The notes: generated by a model from the letters alone, not told the origin. Positions 1 to 9,512 are shown, counted from the first letter of the stretch. The stretch is DNA of 64,000 nt from Burkholderia anthina (GCF_001547525.1 NZ_CM003768.1:3286001-3350000), one strand, 5' to 3'. Translations and numbers: made by a program.

Positions 1-490
1 CGACCCGATGCTGTTCGGTCGCGCGGAAGAGGAAATGCGTGCGCTGGAAGCGGCCGGCATCGACTACGAGGTCGTGCCGGGCATCACCGCGGCGCTGGCC
101 GGCGCGGCGACGCTGAAGCGTTCGCTCACGCTGCGCGGCGTGTCGCGCAGCGTCGCGTTCGCGACGCACAGCCGCGCACCGGGCAGCGACGAGATCCGCG
201 AAGCCGCGCGCGCCGATTCGATCGTCTACTACATGGGCCGCGACAGCGCACCCGGCATCGCGCAGGCGCTGATCGACGCCGGCCGTGCGCCGGCGACGCC
301 TGTGGCGATCGTCGAGGCATGCAGCACCGCGCGCGAACGCACGCTGACGCTGACGCTCGCGCGGATGGCGGCCGGCGACGCGCAGGCGTGGCTCGATCCC
401 GCGGAGCCGAGCCTGCTGATGATCGGCGACGCATTCGCCGAACGCGCAGGACAGGCGCAGGCGGCCGGCCCGGTGCGCAATGCCGCCTGA
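1..490 (+). CDS. cobA: Uroporphyrinogen-III C-methyltransferase, C-terminal part (5' end outside window)
   Basis: This is the last ~162 residues of an SAM-dependent uroporphyrinogen-III methyltransferase (SUMT), which makes precorrin-2 for siroheme and cobalamin. The frame is already open at the window edge and begins with the DPMLFGR segment, matching the family's GDPxxFGR SAM-binding loop. It continues with VVPGITAALAGAA, the conserved PGITSA-type stretch, and a YYMGRDS segment matching the usual YMG motif. The product ends soon after the methylase fold, so this looks like a stand-alone SUMT rather than a CysG fusion, although the N-terminus is not visible. It is followed by a strong terminator and a convergent cbiX gene, so tetrapyrrole functions flank that terminator on both sides. 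Identity as SUMT is fairly sure; the choice between the names cobA and cysG-like is inferred. Confidence 0.85.
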   Translation, partial: DPMLFGRAEEEMRALEAAGIDYEVVPGITAALAGAATLKRSLTLRGVSRSVAFATHSRAPGSDEIREAARADSIVYYMGRDSAPGIAQALIDAGRAPATPVAIVEACSTARERTLTLTLARMAAGDAQAWLDPAEPSLLMIGDAFAERAGQAQAAGPVRNAA

Positions 491-516
491 GCGCGGCTCG
501 AGCGCGGTACCAAACG

Positions 517-541
517 AAAAAAGCGCCGCCGGCGCTTTTTT
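517..541. terminator. Bidirectional intrinsic terminator between cobA and cbiX
   Basis: The stem AGCGCC/GGCGCT has a 3-nt loop and is flanked by A6 on the left and T6 on the right. It can therefore terminate both the rightward methyltransferase gene and the leftward cbiX gene. Confidence 0.85.
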
Positions 542-568
542 CTTTGGCTACGGTGAATGCGTGGGCTG

Positions 569-952
569 CTACGCGTCGCCGCTGATCTGGTCGACGCAAT
601 AGCGCGCGACCACGTCGAGCACGCCGTCGTCTTCGCCGACGGCCGTCGCGCAGCGGATGTCGACGCCCGGATGCGCGGCGCGGCATGCGTCGACGAGTTG
701 CGGCAGATCGCGGCGCACATGGCCGCCCTGGCCGAAAAAGACCGGCACCACGGTGATGCGCGTGCAGCCGGCCGCGGCTTGCGCGGCCACGGCCTCACCG
801 AGCGACGGCGTCATCAGTTCGAGGAACGCGAGCGACACCTGCGTGGCGGGGGAGCCGGCGCCGCGCAGCCGCGCGGCGAGCCGCTCGAACGGCTCGGCCC
901 AGCGCGGATCGCGGGCGCCGTGGCCGAACAGGACGATACCGTGCGAATGCAT
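569..952 (-). CDS. cbiX: Sirohydrochlorin chelatase, short CbiX type
   Basis: A 127-residue protein of the small CbiX (CbiX-S) class, which inserts Co2+ (or Fe2+ in SirB-like members) into sirohydrochlorin. Its size fits the single-domain form that works as a homodimer. The two histidines expected to bind metal are visible: His11 in LFGHGARDP and His78 in FFGQGGHVRRD. Glu45 in FLELMTPS lies where the family has its acidic ligand. The gene starts 27 nt from the lptG stop on the same strand, so it could be read from the lptFG transcript, but no functional link is known. A methyltransferase making the precursor lies convergently just beyond the terminator. Whether cobalt or iron is the physiological metal cannot be told from sequence. 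Confidence 0.88.
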   Translation of the reverse strand: MHSHGIVLFGHGARDPRWAEPFERLAARLRGAGSPATQVSLAFLELMTPSLGEAVAAQAAAGCTRITVVPVFFGQGGHVRRDLPQLVDACRAAHPGVDIRCATAVGEDDGVLDVVARYCVDQISGDA

Positions 953-979
953 GTCGAAGCCTCCGTCGCGACGCGGCGC

Positions 980-2128
980 TCAGTGCCGGTCGACCCACTT
1001 GAGCGCGAACAGGCCGAGCGCGAGATAGATGAGGCCCGGCGTCGCGGCGGTGAGCGGCGCGGGCCACGTGTTCAGCGTGCCGATGTGCGAGAACAGCGTG
1101 TTGAGCAGCTGGAAGCTCATGCCGAGCATGATGCCGCCGAACACCTTCACGCCGACCACGCCGGCCCGCGTGTGCAGGTACGCGAACGGCAGCGACAGCA
1201 CGAGCATCACGAACACCGCGAACGGATACAGCAGCTTGCGCCACAGCGCGATGTCGTAGCGCTGCGTGTCCTGCTGGTTCTCGCGCAAGTGCTGGATGTA
1301 GCGGAACAGGTTGATGATCGACATGCGCTCCGGCGACACGAGCAGCACCGACAGGATCTGCGGCGTCAGGTCGGACCGCAGCCGGTATTCGGGCAGCGAC
1401 ACCTGCTGCGACCGGTACACGGGGTTCAGCGCATCGGCCGGCTGGCCGCTGACCGGCTTGATCGGCGTCAGCTCGGTTTCGGTCACGCCCTTCAGCAGCC
1501 AGTGGCCGGGCGGCTCGTAGCGGCCGGTCTGCGCGATCCGCACGTTCTGTAGCTGGAATTTCGAATCGAATTCGTAGATGCGCACGTTGCTGATCGTCGA
1601 ATCGGGCGACAGGCTGCCGACGTTGACGAAGCGCGTGACCTGCTCGCCGTTCTCACGGGCCGCGAGCGTGTCCTTCACCCACACGCCCGACTGGAAGTTC
1701 GACGACACCGACGCGCCGAGCGCCTGCAGCCGCACGCGCTCGGACAATTGATCCGCGTACGGCCCCACGAATTCGCCGATCAGGTAGGTGACGATCACGA
1801 GCGGCACGCCGATCTTCAGCAGCGAGCGCAGCGCCTGGTTGGTCGCGAGGCCCGACACGCGGAAGATCGTGAATTCCGAGTTCGCGGCCATCTGCGCGAA
1901 CACGTAGATCGCGCTGATCAGCGCGGCGACCGGGATGATCTCGTAGAAGCGCGACGGCGTCTGCAGCGCGACGCGCAGCACCGCGTAGCCGAACTTGTAG
2001 TTGCCGTGCCCGACCGAGTTCAGCTCGCTGATCAGGTCGAAGAAGAAGAACAGGCCGGAGAACGCGAACAGGATGAAGATGAACGTGACGTAGATCTGTC
2101 GCGCGAAGTATTTTTCATAGAGCCGCAT
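980..2128 (-). CDS. lptG: LPS export ABC transporter permease LptG
   Basis: A 382-residue inner-membrane permease of the LptB2FG complex, which extracts lipopolysaccharide from the inner membrane and feeds it to the LptC-LptA bridge. The N-terminus MRLYEKYFARQIYVTF is typical of LptG, with membrane segments near 13-35, 60-80 and 95-120. A large periplasmic beta-jellyroll region follows (about 130-290), and the last ~80 residues carry three more hydrophobic helices. It follows lptF with only a 3-nt gap, the usual two-gene operon. Length is slightly above the E. coli protein (360). The start is the ATG giving MRLYEKYF, just after the lptF stop. Confidence 0.93.
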   Translation of the reverse strand: MRLYEKYFARQIYVTFIFILFAFSGLFFFFDLISELNSVGHGNYKFGYAVLRVALQTPSRFYEIIPVAALISAIYVFAQMAANSEFTIFRVSGLATNQALRSLLKIGVPLVIVTYLIGEFVGPYADQLSERVRLQALGASVSSNFQSGVWVKDTLAARENGEQVTRFVNVGSLSPDSTISNVRIYEFDSKFQLQNVRIAQTGRYEPPGHWLLKGVTETELTPIKPVSGQPADALNPVYRSQQVSLPEYRLRSDLTPQILSVLLVSPERMSIINLFRYIQHLRENQQDTQRYDIALWRKLLYPFAVFVMLVLSLPFAYLHTRAGVVGVKVFGGIMLGMSFQLLNTLFSHIGTLNTWPAPLTAATPGLIYLALGLFALKWVDRH

Positions 2129-2131
2129 CGA

Positions 2132-3226
2132 TCATGCTCCCGAGCGGCCGAACAGCGCGCGTGTCAACAGCGGACGATTGCGCACGCGCAACCAGAAAAT
2201 GAACGCGACGATCGCCGCGACGAGCACGTGCAGCCCGACGAGACCGACGCCGAACGACATCTTGCCCTGCTCGATCTGCGCCTGCACGACGTTCAGCAGG
2301 TTCGAGTACGTGAGGTAGATCAGCACGGCCATCACGAGATTGATCGTGCGGCTGCGGCGCGGGTTCTGGTACGAGAGCGGGATGCCGAGCACCATCAGGT
2401 TGATCGCGATCAGCGGCAGCCCCGCGCGCCACGCGAATTCCGCGAGGTTGTCGCGCGTCGGGTTGCGCAGCAGGTCGGGCGTGGGCGTGCTGTTGGTGGT
2501 CTGCACGTTGACGACCGGCTTGCTCGTGATCTTCACGCCGTAGCGCTCGAACTCCATGATCTTGAAGTTCGGCTGGCCGGGCGTGCCGTCGTAGCGGCGG
2601 CCGTCCTCGAGGACGACGAAACGATCGCCGTCCTTCGAGGTTTCCGTGTGGCCCGTCTGCGACACGACCACGTTGAGCTTGCCGTTTTCCGTCGACGTGA
2701 CGAATACGTTCTGCACCTTGCTCTGGTCGGGCGACATCTTCTCGATGAAGAACACGCGATGATTCGCGGCCGATTCGCGGAACTGGCCGGGCGCGAGCAG
2801 CGAGATCTCGTCGCGCTGCTGGAAGCGCGCCTTGATCATCTTGCTCTGCTGGTTCGACCACGGCCAGCCGACGAACGCGAAGAAGGCGATCAGCAGGATG
2901 ATCGGCGTGGCGAACACGCCGATCGGCTTGATGAGGCGCGTGAGGCTCACGCCCGACGCGAGCCACACCACCATTTCGGAGTCCCGGTACCACCGGGTCA
3001 GCACGAACAGGATGGACACGAACAGCGTGACGACGAGCATCACGGCGAGGTAGCCGATCACGGTCAGGCCGATCAGCACGAGCACGTCGCGCGGATCGAT
3101 TTCGCCGGACGCGGCGTAGCCGACGATGCGAATCATCATCGTCGTGAGCATGATCGTGAGCAGCACCATGAACACGGCGCCAGCCGTATACGCAAGCTCG
3201 CGCTGGAGGGAGCGTTCGAAGATCAT
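2132..3226 (-). CDS. lptF: LPS export ABC transporter permease LptF
   Basis: A 364-residue partner permease of LptG. The N-terminus MIFERSLQRELAYTAGAVF is the characteristic LptF start, with six predicted membrane helices: three before residue ~120 and three in the last 90 residues. A periplasmic beta-jellyroll lies between them and carries the WSNQQSKMIKARF and REFRESA-type lateral-gate region. The frame is open for 39 codons upstream of this ATG, but that extension is basic, lacks family similarity and would overlap the divergent promoter region, so the start at 3226 is preferred. The gene is divergent from pepA, an arrangement common in beta-proteobacteria. Confidence 0.93.
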   Translation of the reverse strand: MIFERSLQRELAYTAGAVFMVLLTIMLTTMMIRIVGYAASGEIDPRDVLVLIGLTVIGYLAVMLVVTLFVSILFVLTRWYRDSEMVVWLASGVSLTRLIKPIGVFATPIILLIAFFAFVGWPWSNQQSKMIKARFQQRDEISLLAPGQFRESAANHRVFFIEKMSPDQSKVQNVFVTSTENGKLNVVVSQTGHTETSKDGDRFVVLEDGRRYDGTPGQPNFKIMEFERYGVKITSKPVVNVQTTNSTPTPDLLRNPTRDNLAEFAWRAGLPLIAINLMVLGIPLSYQNPRRSRTINLVMAVLIYLTYSNLLNVVQAQIEQGKMSFGVGLVGLHVLVAAIVAFIFWLRVRNRPLLTRALFGRSGA

Positions 3227-3348
3227 TCTTGATGAGAAGAGGGCGGGAGGCTGCGCACGCGTGGTGGAGCGCTCGCGCCGCCACGGGAAAAATAGCGGAT
3301 AATTGCGGCTTTCATCCTTAGCCCAGATTTTATCCGAGGACAAGCGCG
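3227..3348. promoter_or_regulatory. Divergent lptF / pepA promoter region
   Basis: This 122-nt gap separates two divergent genes. A GATAAT hexamer at 3298-3303 is a plausible -10 box for pepA, and GAGGACA just before the pepA ATG serves as its ribosome binding site. I see no convincing -35 box and no regulator dyad. Confidence 0.45.
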
Positions 3349-4860
3349 ATGGACTTTAGCATAAAAGGCTGTGATTGGAGCAAAGGCGAGGCCAAGGGGT
3401 TCCTGACCGGGAAGTCCGACTGCATCGTGCTCGGCATCTTCGAGGCGCAGACCCTGTCGGGCGCGGCGCTCGACATCGACACGGCCACCAAGGGGCTGAT
3501 CTCGCGCGTGGTGAAGGCCGGCGACATGGACGGCAAGCGCGGCAAGACGCTGTTCCTGCACGAAGTATCGGGCATCGGCGCGTCGCGCGTGCTGCTCGTC
3601 GGGCTCGGCAAGCAGGATGCTTTCAATCAGAAAGCCTATAACGACGCGGTCACCGCCGCGTGGCGCGCGCTGCTGGCGACCAAGGTCGTCCAGGTCACGT
3701 TCTCGCTCGCGCAGCTGCCGGTCGACGAGCGCAGCTCCGACTGGGGCGTGCGCGCCGCGATCCTCGCGCTGCGCAACGAGACCTACCGCTTCACGCAGAT
3801 GAAGAGCAAGCCGGAACCGGCGTCGCACACGCTCAAGCGCGTCGTGTTCAGCGTCGACCCGGCCGACGAAAAGGCCGCGAAGGTCGCGGTCAAGCAGGCG
3901 GTCGCACTCGCGAACGGGATGGATCTCACCCGCGATCTCGGCAACCTGCCGGGCAACGTCTGCACGCCGACCTATCTCGGCAACACCGCGAAGAAGATCG
4001 CGAAGGATTGGGGCCTGAAGGCCGAAGTCCTCGGGCTCAAGCAGATCCAGGCGCTGAAGATGGGGTCGTTCCTGTCGGTCGCGCGCGCGTCGGTCGAGCC
4101 GCCGCAGTTCATCGTGCTGCACTACCAGGGCGCCGCCGCGAAGGCCGCGCCGGTCGTGCTGGTCGGCAAGGGCATCACGTTCGACACGGGCGGCATCTCG
4201 CTGAAGCCGGGCGAGGGCATGGACGAGATGAAGTACGACATGTGCGGCGCGGGCTCGGTGCTCGGCACGATCCGCGCGGTCGCCGAGATGGGCCTGAAGA
4301 TCAACGTCGTCGCGATCGTGCCGACCTGCGAGAACATGCCGGGCGGCAACGCGACGAAGCCGGGCGACATCGTCACCAGCATGAAGGGGCTGACGATCGA
4401 GGTGCTGAACACCGACGCCGAAGGCCGCCTGATCCTGTGCGACGCGCTCACGTATGCCGAGCGCTTCAAGCCGGCCGCCGTGATCGACGTCGCGACGCTG
4501 ACGGGCGCGTGCGTGATCGCGCTCGGCGCCCACAACAGCGGGCTATTCTCGACGAACGACGCGCTAGCGGGCGAACTGCTCGACGCGTCGCGCGAGGCGA
4601 ACGACCCGGCATGGCGCATGCCGCTCGACGACGAGTACCAGGAGCAGCTGAAGTCGAATTTCGCGGATCTCGCGAACATCGGCGGGCGTCCGGCCGGCGC
4701 GGTGACCGCGGCGTGCTTCCTGTCGCGCTTCACGGAGAGCTATCCGTGGGCCCACCTCGACATCGCGGGCACCGCATGGAAGGGCGGTGCCGCGAAGGGC
4801 GCGACGGGCCGTCCGGTGCCGTTGCTCGCGCAGTTCCTGATCGACCGCGCCGGCCAGTGA
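3349..4860 (+). CDS. pepA: Leucyl aminopeptidase (M17), PepA
   Basis: A 503-residue cytosolic dizinc (or Mn) aminopeptidase that removes N-terminal residues. In some bacteria the protein also binds DNA as an Xer-recombination accessory factor and transcription regulator. The M17 metal and active-site residues line up with the E. coli set: Lys274 and Asp279 in [11 protein letters not shown], Lys286 in SLKPG, Asp297 in KYDMCGAG, and Asp356, Glu358 and Arg360 in the NTDAEGR signature. Length matches the family (503 in E. coli). The RBS GAGGACA is well placed. It is followed 34 nt later by holC, as in E. coli and many other proteobacteria. Confidence 0.96.
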   Translation: MDFSIKGCDWSKGEAKGFLTGKSDCIVLGIFEAQTLSGAALDIDTATKGLISRVVKAGDMDGKRGKTLFLHEVSGIGASRVLLVGLGKQDAFNQKAYNDAVTAAWRALLATKVVQVTFSLAQLPVDERSSDWGVRAAILALRNETYRFTQMKSKPEPASHTLKRVVFSVDPADEKAAKVAVKQAVALANGMDLTRDLGNLPGNVCTPTYLGNTAKKIAKDWGLKAEVLGLKQIQALKMGSFLSVARASVEPPQFIVLHYQGAAAKAAPVVLVGKGITFDTGGISLKPGEGMDEMKYDMCGAGSVLGTIRAVAEMGLKINVVAIVPTCENMPGGNATKPGDIVTSMKGLTIEVLNTDAEGRLILCDALTYAERFKPAAVIDVATLTGACVIALGAHNSGLFSTNDALAGELLDASREANDPAWRMPLDDEYQEQLKSNFADLANIGGRPAGAVTAACFLSRFTESYPWAHLDIAGTAWKGGAAKGATGRPVPLLAQFLIDRAGQ

Positions 4861-4894
4861 GGGCGGTACCGACGACGCAGCGGGTGAGCGGGCA

Positions 4895-5311
4895 ATGACG
4901 CGGATCGATTTCCACTCGAACGTCGGCGATTCGCTCGCGTACGCGTGCCGGCTGCTGCGCAAGGCCTATCAGGCCGGGCAGCCGGTCGTCGTGCTCGCCG
5001 AGCCCGCGCGCCTGCGCGCGCTCGACGAGCGGCTCTGGACGTTCTCGCCGCTCGATTTCATCCCGCATTGCGGCGTCGACAGCGAGCACGCAGCCGGCAC
5101 GCCGATCGTGCTGGCCGCCGATCTCGATCGCGCGCCGCATCACCACGTGCTGCTGAACCTCGGCGCGACCGTGCCCGCGCAGTTCGCCCGCTTCGAGCGC
5201 CTGCTCGAAGTGGTCGGCAACGCGCCGGACGAGCTGGCCGCGGGCCGCGACCGCTACCGGTTCTACCGCGACCGCGGCTACGCGCTGAACAATTACAAGC
5301 AGGGCGGCTAG
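4895..5311 (+). CDS. holC: DNA polymerase III chi subunit, HolC
   Basis: A 138-residue clamp-loader accessory subunit that contacts single-strand binding protein and links it to the polymerase III holoenzyme. The start MTRIDFHSNVGDSLAYACRLLRKAYQAG matches the HolC fold (first strand, then helix). The middle segment LDFIPHC is the usual F-x-PH region, and the tail carries RYRFYRDRGYALNNYKQGG, close to the family C-terminus. It sits between pepA and the DUF2486 gene with short gaps (34 and 25 nt), which suggests one transcript. Confidence 0.9.
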   Translation: MTRIDFHSNVGDSLAYACRLLRKAYQAGQPVVVLAEPARLRALDERLWTFSPLDFIPHCGVDSEHAAGTPIVLAADLDRAPHHHVLLNLGATVPAQFARFERLLEVVGNAPDELAAGRDRYRFYRDRGYALNNYKQGG

Positions 5312-5336
5312 CCGCAATCGTCGACGGAGTGTTCCC

Positions 5337-6104
5337 GTGACAGAAGCCGATTCATCCTCGATCCCGACGCTGACCGACGTGCTGGTGCCGGGCAAGCCGG
5401 CGCCGGCTCGCTCGTCCGCGTCGGCCTCCGCGTCCGTGTCGGCCGCACCCCTGCCGCACGACAGCGCGGCGATTCCGGTGCTCACCGACGTGATCGTCCC
5501 CGGCGCAGGTGCCGCGCCGGCTCCCCCGAAAACCGAAGCCGACCCCGAATCCGTCGTCGTCGAACCCGTGCCGACGCCGCACGTCCCGGCTGTCGAGTTG
5601 CAGGGAGACGTGGTGACGCCTGCGGATGCGGGCGAGACCGATGCGCCGGCCGAACCGGGCGCCGCCGGGCACGTGGTTGCCGACGAGGCGGCGGCGATGA
5701 CGGCGCCGCTGCGCTCGTCGCTGGTCGATGAGGAGTTGCCGCAGCACACGCTCGCCGCGATTGCGCGCGAGGCGGCCGTGCACGCGCCCGAGGCGGCAGT
5801 GCCGGACGCGGGCCCGTCGGGCACCGCACCGCTGCCGGACGCACCCGCCGCGGCCGCGCTCACGCCCGAGGATGCGCAGCACATCGCCGAGCGGCTGCGC
5901 CATCGCCTGACGAACTATCTGACCGGGGCGGGGCGCGAGGCCATCGAAGCGCGTTGTCGCGATGCGCTGCATGAACATTCGGCCTGGCTGGTCGGCCAGG
6001 TCACGCGCGAAGTCGCACTCGCACTGGAAACCGAGGTGATGGACTGGGTGCGCGATGCGGTCGATGAAGAAATCGCCCGCCGTCGCGCCGGGCATGCCGG
6101 CTGA
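5337..6104 (+). CDS. DUF2486 family protein, function unknown
   Basis: A 255-residue protein of a family I know only from Burkholderia-type genomes (DUF2486). It has no signal peptide or membrane helix. Residues 1-170 are rich in Ala, Pro, Glu and Val and look disordered. Within them a short motif occurs twice: IPTLTDVLVPG at about 9-19 and IPVLTDVIVPG at about 46-56. The last ~80 residues (about 175-255) are predicted as amphipathic helices with alternating acidic and basic residues and several Trp. The start is GTG at 5337, 25 nt after holC. Co-transcription with a replisome subunit hints at, but does not prove, a DNA-replication or nucleoid role. Confidence 0.75.
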   Translation: MTEADSSSIPTLTDVLVPGKPAPARSSASASASVSAAPLPHDSAAIPVLTDVIVPGAGAAPAPPKTEADPESVVVEPVPTPHVPAVELQGDVVTPADAGETDAPAEPGAAGHVVADEAAAMTAPLRSSLVDEELPQHTLAAIAREAAVHAPEAAVPDAGPSGTAPLPDAPAAAALTPEDAQHIAERLRHRLTNYLTGAGREAIEARCRDALHEHSAWLVGQVTREVALALETEVMDWVRDAVDEEIARRRAGHAG

Positions 6105-6246
6105 ACGGCCATCGTTCGCGACGGCGAAAAAGAGGGAGCGGCCCGGTAAGGGCCTGCGAAGCCGGCGGTGAGGCGCCGGTCCGCCGGTCAGGGCGGCCCG
6201 CCTGCGACGCCCTGCACGGCATGGGCACGCCGCGCGGGTATCCGCG

Positions 6247-6573
6247 TCAGCGTACCGACAGCACCCACTGGGCAAGCGTGTGCGCTTCGGCGCTCGTCAG
6301 TTGCGTATTGGCGGGCATCGGCACGCTGCCCCATACACCGACGCTGCCTTTCACGATCGATTGCGCCAGATAATCGACGGCGTCGCCGCGCGCCGCGTAC
6401 TTGCCGGCGATGTCGTGGAACGACGGCCCCATCAGCGGCTTGCCGACGGCATGGCAGGCCATGCAGTTCTTGCGTTGCGCCAGCGCGAGCCCGCCGGCCT
6501 GGTCGGCACGGGCCGCCGCCGCGCTGCCGGTCAGCAGCGTGGCGAGCAGCACGCGCAATATCGTCTGTTTCAT
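6247..6573 (-). CDS. Small periplasmic c-type cytochrome (c-551/c-552 like)
   Basis: A 108-residue class I cytochrome c. A signal peptide ends near residue 23 (ARA/DQ). The heme-binding motif is CMACH (Cys37, Cys40, His41), and Met86 in VPMPANT is the likely sixth iron ligand. The mature size of about 85 residues and the PSFxDIAxKY segment fit the cytochrome c-551/c-552 electron carriers, which shuttle electrons in the periplasm to oxidases, peroxidases or nitrite reductases. There is no redox enzyme next to it (ilvD lies upstream, a convergent DUF2486 gene downstream), so its partner cannot be read from context. Confidence 0.88.
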   Translation of the reverse strand: MKQTILRVLLATLLTGSAAAARADQAGGLALAQRKNCMACHAVGKPLMGPSFHDIAGKYAARGDAVDYLAQSIVKGSVGVWGSVPMPANTQLTSAEAHTLAQWVLSVR

Positions 6574-6699
6574 GCGGTTCTCCGCCGGCGGGGACGGCCG
6601 GCTTCATGGTCCGCGCATTATAGAAGCAAAGGGGAAGCACGTTTTGCGCGTTCCCCGGCCGCCCCGTTTATCGGGGTCGTATGCGATGCGCGCCCCGTA

Positions 6700-8373
6700 T
6701 CAGCCTGTGACCGCCCCCTGGTTCGCCGGCCGGGCGAGCGCCGCGAATTTCGCGAGCACCCCGCGCGTATAGCGCGGCGCCGGCTGTTGCCACGCGGCGC
6801 GGCGGCGCGCGAGTTCCGCATCGTCGACGTTCAGTTGCAGCAGCAGCCGGTGCGCGTCGATCGTGATCGAATCGCCTTCCTGCACCAGTGCGATCGTGCC
6901 GCCGACGAATGCCTCCGGCGCGACGTGGCCGACCACCATGCCCCAGGTGCCGCCCGAGAAGCGGCCGTCCGTGATGAAGCCGACCGATTCGCCGAGCCCC
7001 TTGCCGATGATCGCGGAGGTCGGCGCGAGCATTTCCGGCATGCCCGGGCCGCCTTGCGGGCCGAGGTAGCGCAGCACGAGGATGTCGCCCGCGCGGATCC
7101 GGTCGCCGAGGATCGCGTCCATCGCGCTCTGCTCGTCGTCGAACACGCGCGCCGGGCCCGTGATCACCGGGTTCTTCAGGCCGGTGATCTTCGCGACCGC
7201 GCCGTCTTCCGCGAGATTGCCCTTCAGGATCGCCAGATGGCCTTCCTTGTACAGTGCACGGTCGATCGGGAAGATGACGTCCTGGTCCGCGCGCGGCACG
7301 CCTGGCACGTCCTTCAGCTCGTCGGCGATCGTGCGGCCGGTGATCGTCATGCAGTCGCCGTGCAGCAGCCCCGCATCGAGCAGGATCCTCAGCACCTGCG
7401 GAATCCCGCCGGCCCGGTGCAGGTCGGTCGCGACGTACTTTCCCGACGGCTTCAGGTCGCAGATCACCGGCACGCGCTTGCGGATGCGCTCGAAGTCGTC
7501 GATCGTCCAGTCGACCTCGGCCGCGTGCGCGATCGCGAGATAGTGCAGCACCGCATTGGTCGAGCCGCCGGTGGCCATGATCACCGACACCGCGTTCTCG
7601 ATCGATTGCTTCGTGATGATGTCGCGCGGCTTCAGGTCGCGCTTCACGGCCTCGACCAGCACGCGCGCCGATTCGGCGGCCGAATCGACTTTCTCCTGGT
7701 CGGGGTTCGCCATCGTCGACGAATACAGCAGCGACATCCCGAGCGCCTCGAACGACGAACTCATCGTGTTCGCGGTGTACATGCCGCCGCACGAACCGGA
7801 GGTCGGACACGCGTTCTTCTCGACGCCTTCGAAATCCTCCTGCGACATCCGGCCCGCGGTGAACTCGCCGACGGCCTCGAACGCCGACACGATCGTCAGG
7901 TCGCGGCCTTTCCAGTTGCCCGGGCGGATCGTGCCGCCGTACACGTAGATGCCCGGCACGTTCAGGCGCGCAAGCGCGATCATGCCGCCCGGCATGTTCT
8001 TGTCGCAGCCGCCGACCACCACGACGCCGTCCATCCACTGGCCCTGCACGCAGGTTTCGATGCAATCGGCGATCACTTCCCGCGACACGAGCGAGTACTT
8101 CATGCCTTCGGTACCCATCGACATGCCGTCCGAAATCGTCGGCGTGCCGAAGATCTGCGGATTCGCGCCGGCCGCCTTCACGGCCTCCACGGCCGCGTCC
8201 GACAGCCGCTGCAGGCCGGAATTGCACGGCGTGATCGTCGAATGGCCGTTCGCGATGCCGATCATCGGCTTGTCGAAATCGTCTTTCTGGTAGCCGAGGG
8301 CGTAATACATCGAGCGGTTCGGCGAACGGGCCACGCCTTGCGTGATGTGCTTCGAGCGGCGGTTGTACGACAT
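6700..8373 (-). CDS. ilvD: Dihydroxy-acid dehydratase, IlvD
   Basis: A 557-residue Fe-S dehydratase that converts 2,3-dihydroxy-isovalerate and 2,3-dihydroxy-3-methylvalerate to the 2-keto acids of valine and isoleucine. The three cluster cysteines are visible: Cys50 in TPCNSG, Cys123 in GGCDKNMPG and Cys195 in [15 protein letters not shown]. The adjacent Asp124-Lys125 lies where the family has its metal ligand and carbamylated lysine. An ATG four codons upstream (8385) is in frame, but a GGAG ribosome binding site sits 6 nt before the ATG at 8373, which gives the usual [10 protein letters not shown] start. A divergent LysR gene begins 135 nt away and is a candidate regulator. Confidence 0.95.
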   Translation of the reverse strand: MSYNRRSKHITQGVARSPNRSMYYALGYQKDDFDKPMIGIANGHSTITPCNSGLQRLSDAAVEAVKAAGANPQIFGTPTISDGMSMGTEGMKYSLVSREVIADCIETCVQGQWMDGVVVVGGCDKNMPGGMIALARLNVPGIYVYGGTIRPGNWKGRDLTIVSAFEAVGEFTAGRMSQEDFEGVEKNACPTSGSCGGMYTANTMSSSFEALGMSLLYSSTMANPDQEKVDSAAESARVLVEAVKRDLKPRDIITKQSIENAVSVIMATGGSTNAVLHYLAIAHAAEVDWTIDDFERIRKRVPVICDLKPSGKYVATDLHRAGGIPQVLRILLDAGLLHGDCMTITGRTIADELKDVPGVPRADQDVIFPIDRALYKEGHLAILKGNLAEDGAVAKITGLKNPVITGPARVFDDEQSAMDAILGDRIRAGDILVLRYLGPQGGPGMPEMLAPTSAIIGKGLGESVGFITDGRFSGGTWGMVVGHVAPEAFVGGTIALVQEGDSITIDAHRLLLQLNVDDAELARRRAAWQQPAPRYTRGVLAKFAALARPANQGAVTG

Positions 8374-8508
8374 GGGGGACTCCATCGTTGTATTGGCGAC
8401 GCCCGCGAACGGCGTGCCGGTTCGGATCGGTCAAGAATGGAGTGTCCGGTTTGGGATGTCCAATATATTATTCATAGCCTATTAAGTCGTTTTGCGAATG
8501 AGTCGAAC
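8374..8508. promoter_or_regulatory. ilvD / lysR divergent intergenic region
   Basis: This is a 135-nt divergent spacer. An AT-rich stretch at 8460-8485 stands out in GC-rich DNA and is the likely site of one or both promoters and of LysR binding. I could not assign -35/-10 pairs or a clear T-N11-A box with confidence. Confidence 0.4.
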
Positions 8509-9423
8509 ATGGCCGAACCGACGCCCGACCTGCGCCAGTGGCGCTATTTCGCGACCGTCGCCGACGAGCGCCATTTCGGCCGCGCGGCCGAGCGCCTGTC
8601 GATGACGCAGCCGCCGCTGTCGCAGGCGATCCGCGCGCTCGAGGACGCGCTCGGCGTCGCGCTGTTCGTGCGCACCAAGCGCTCGGTGGCGCTGACGGCG
8701 GTCGGCGCGGCGCTGCTGCCCGACGTGCGCCGGCTGCTCGCGTCGGCCGATGCGCTGCCGCCGCTCGCGCGGCGGCTCGCGCGCGGCGAGGCCGGCTCGC
8801 TGTCGCTCGCGTTCGTGTCGACCGCCGATTACGGGCTGTTGCCGTCGTTGCTGCGCGCATTCGGCGCGCGCTATCCGCAGGTGCGGCTGCAGCTCGCGGA
8901 AGCGACGAGCGACGTGCAGATCGACGAACTCGTCGCCGGGCGCATCGACGCCGGACTCGTGATTCCGCCCGTGCCGCCGCGTCATGCGGCCGGGCTGTCG
9001 TACCTGCCCGTCGTGCGCGAGCCGCTGGTGGTCGCGATGCCGGCCGGGGCGTCCGACGCGCCCGAGGACGCGCCCGTGCAGCTCGCCGAGGTCGCCGCGT
9101 TGCCGCTCGTGATCTTTCCGCGTCGTTTGGCGCCCGGCTTTTATGACATCATTACGGGCTGCTACGGCGCGGCGGGGGAAACCCCGCGCATCGGCCAGGA
9201 GGCAATCCAGATGCAGACGATCGTCAGCCTCGTGTCGGCCGGCATGGGCGTCGCACTCGTGCCGCAATCGCTGCGTAACCTGCGGCGCACCGGCGTGGTC
9301 TACCGGCCGCTTGCCGGCGTGGCGCCGGTCGTCGAGACGGGCCTCGTGTGGCGCACCGGCGACGTGAGCCCCGTGCTCGCCGGCTTCATCGACGTCGTGC
9401 GCGCGCAGGGCCTCGCCACGTGA
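8509..9423 (+). CDS. LysR-type transcriptional regulator
   Basis: A 304-residue LysR regulator. The winged helix-turn-helix occupies about residues 8-67 (RYFATVADERHFGRAAERL, then SMTQPPLSQAIRALED), followed by a linker helix and a periplasmic-binding-protein-like effector domain to the C-terminus. The start ATG at 8509 gives MAEPTPDLRQWRYF; the frame stays open far upstream, antisense to ilvD, but only this start gives a normal LysR length. It is divergent from ilvD, so it may control ilvD or itself. The effector is unknown. The effector domain is somewhat like the catabolic LysR group (CatR/BenM), which I treat as a weak hint only. Confidence 0.88.
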   Translation: MAEPTPDLRQWRYFATVADERHFGRAAERLSMTQPPLSQAIRALEDALGVALFVRTKRSVALTAVGAALLPDVRRLLASADALPPLARRLARGEAGSLSLAFVSTADYGLLPSLLRAFGARYPQVRLQLAEATSDVQIDELVAGRIDAGLVIPPVPPRHAAGLSYLPVVREPLVVAMPAGASDAPEDAPVQLAEVAALPLVIFPRRLAPGFYDIITGCYGAAGETPRIGQEAIQMQTIVSLVSAGMGVALVPQSLRNLRRTGVVYRPLAGVAPVVETGLVWRTGDVSPVLAGFIDVVRAQGLAT

Positions 9424-9512
9424 CGTGAACGACGGCGCGCGATCGCCGTCCAATGCGCGGTCCTGCATGTGTGCGACGGCCGCACCGTATTCGAAAACTT
9501 CTTCGCTAACCC

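Noticed and set aside
557..1552. Long open frame antisense to cbiX and lptG
   Set aside because: Its product is Arg/Ala/His-rich with no recognisable domain, and it is the shadow of high-GC codons of the real genes on the other strand.
1748..3232. Nearly 500-codon open frame antisense to lptG/lptF
   Set aside because: Composition is Arg/Asp/His-rich and domain-free, while LptF and LptG on the other strand are unmistakable.
6280..8508. Possible giant N-terminal extension of the LysR gene
   Set aside because: The frame is open but antisense to the cytochrome and ilvD genes. LysR proteins are ~300 residues and the HTH begins right after 8509.
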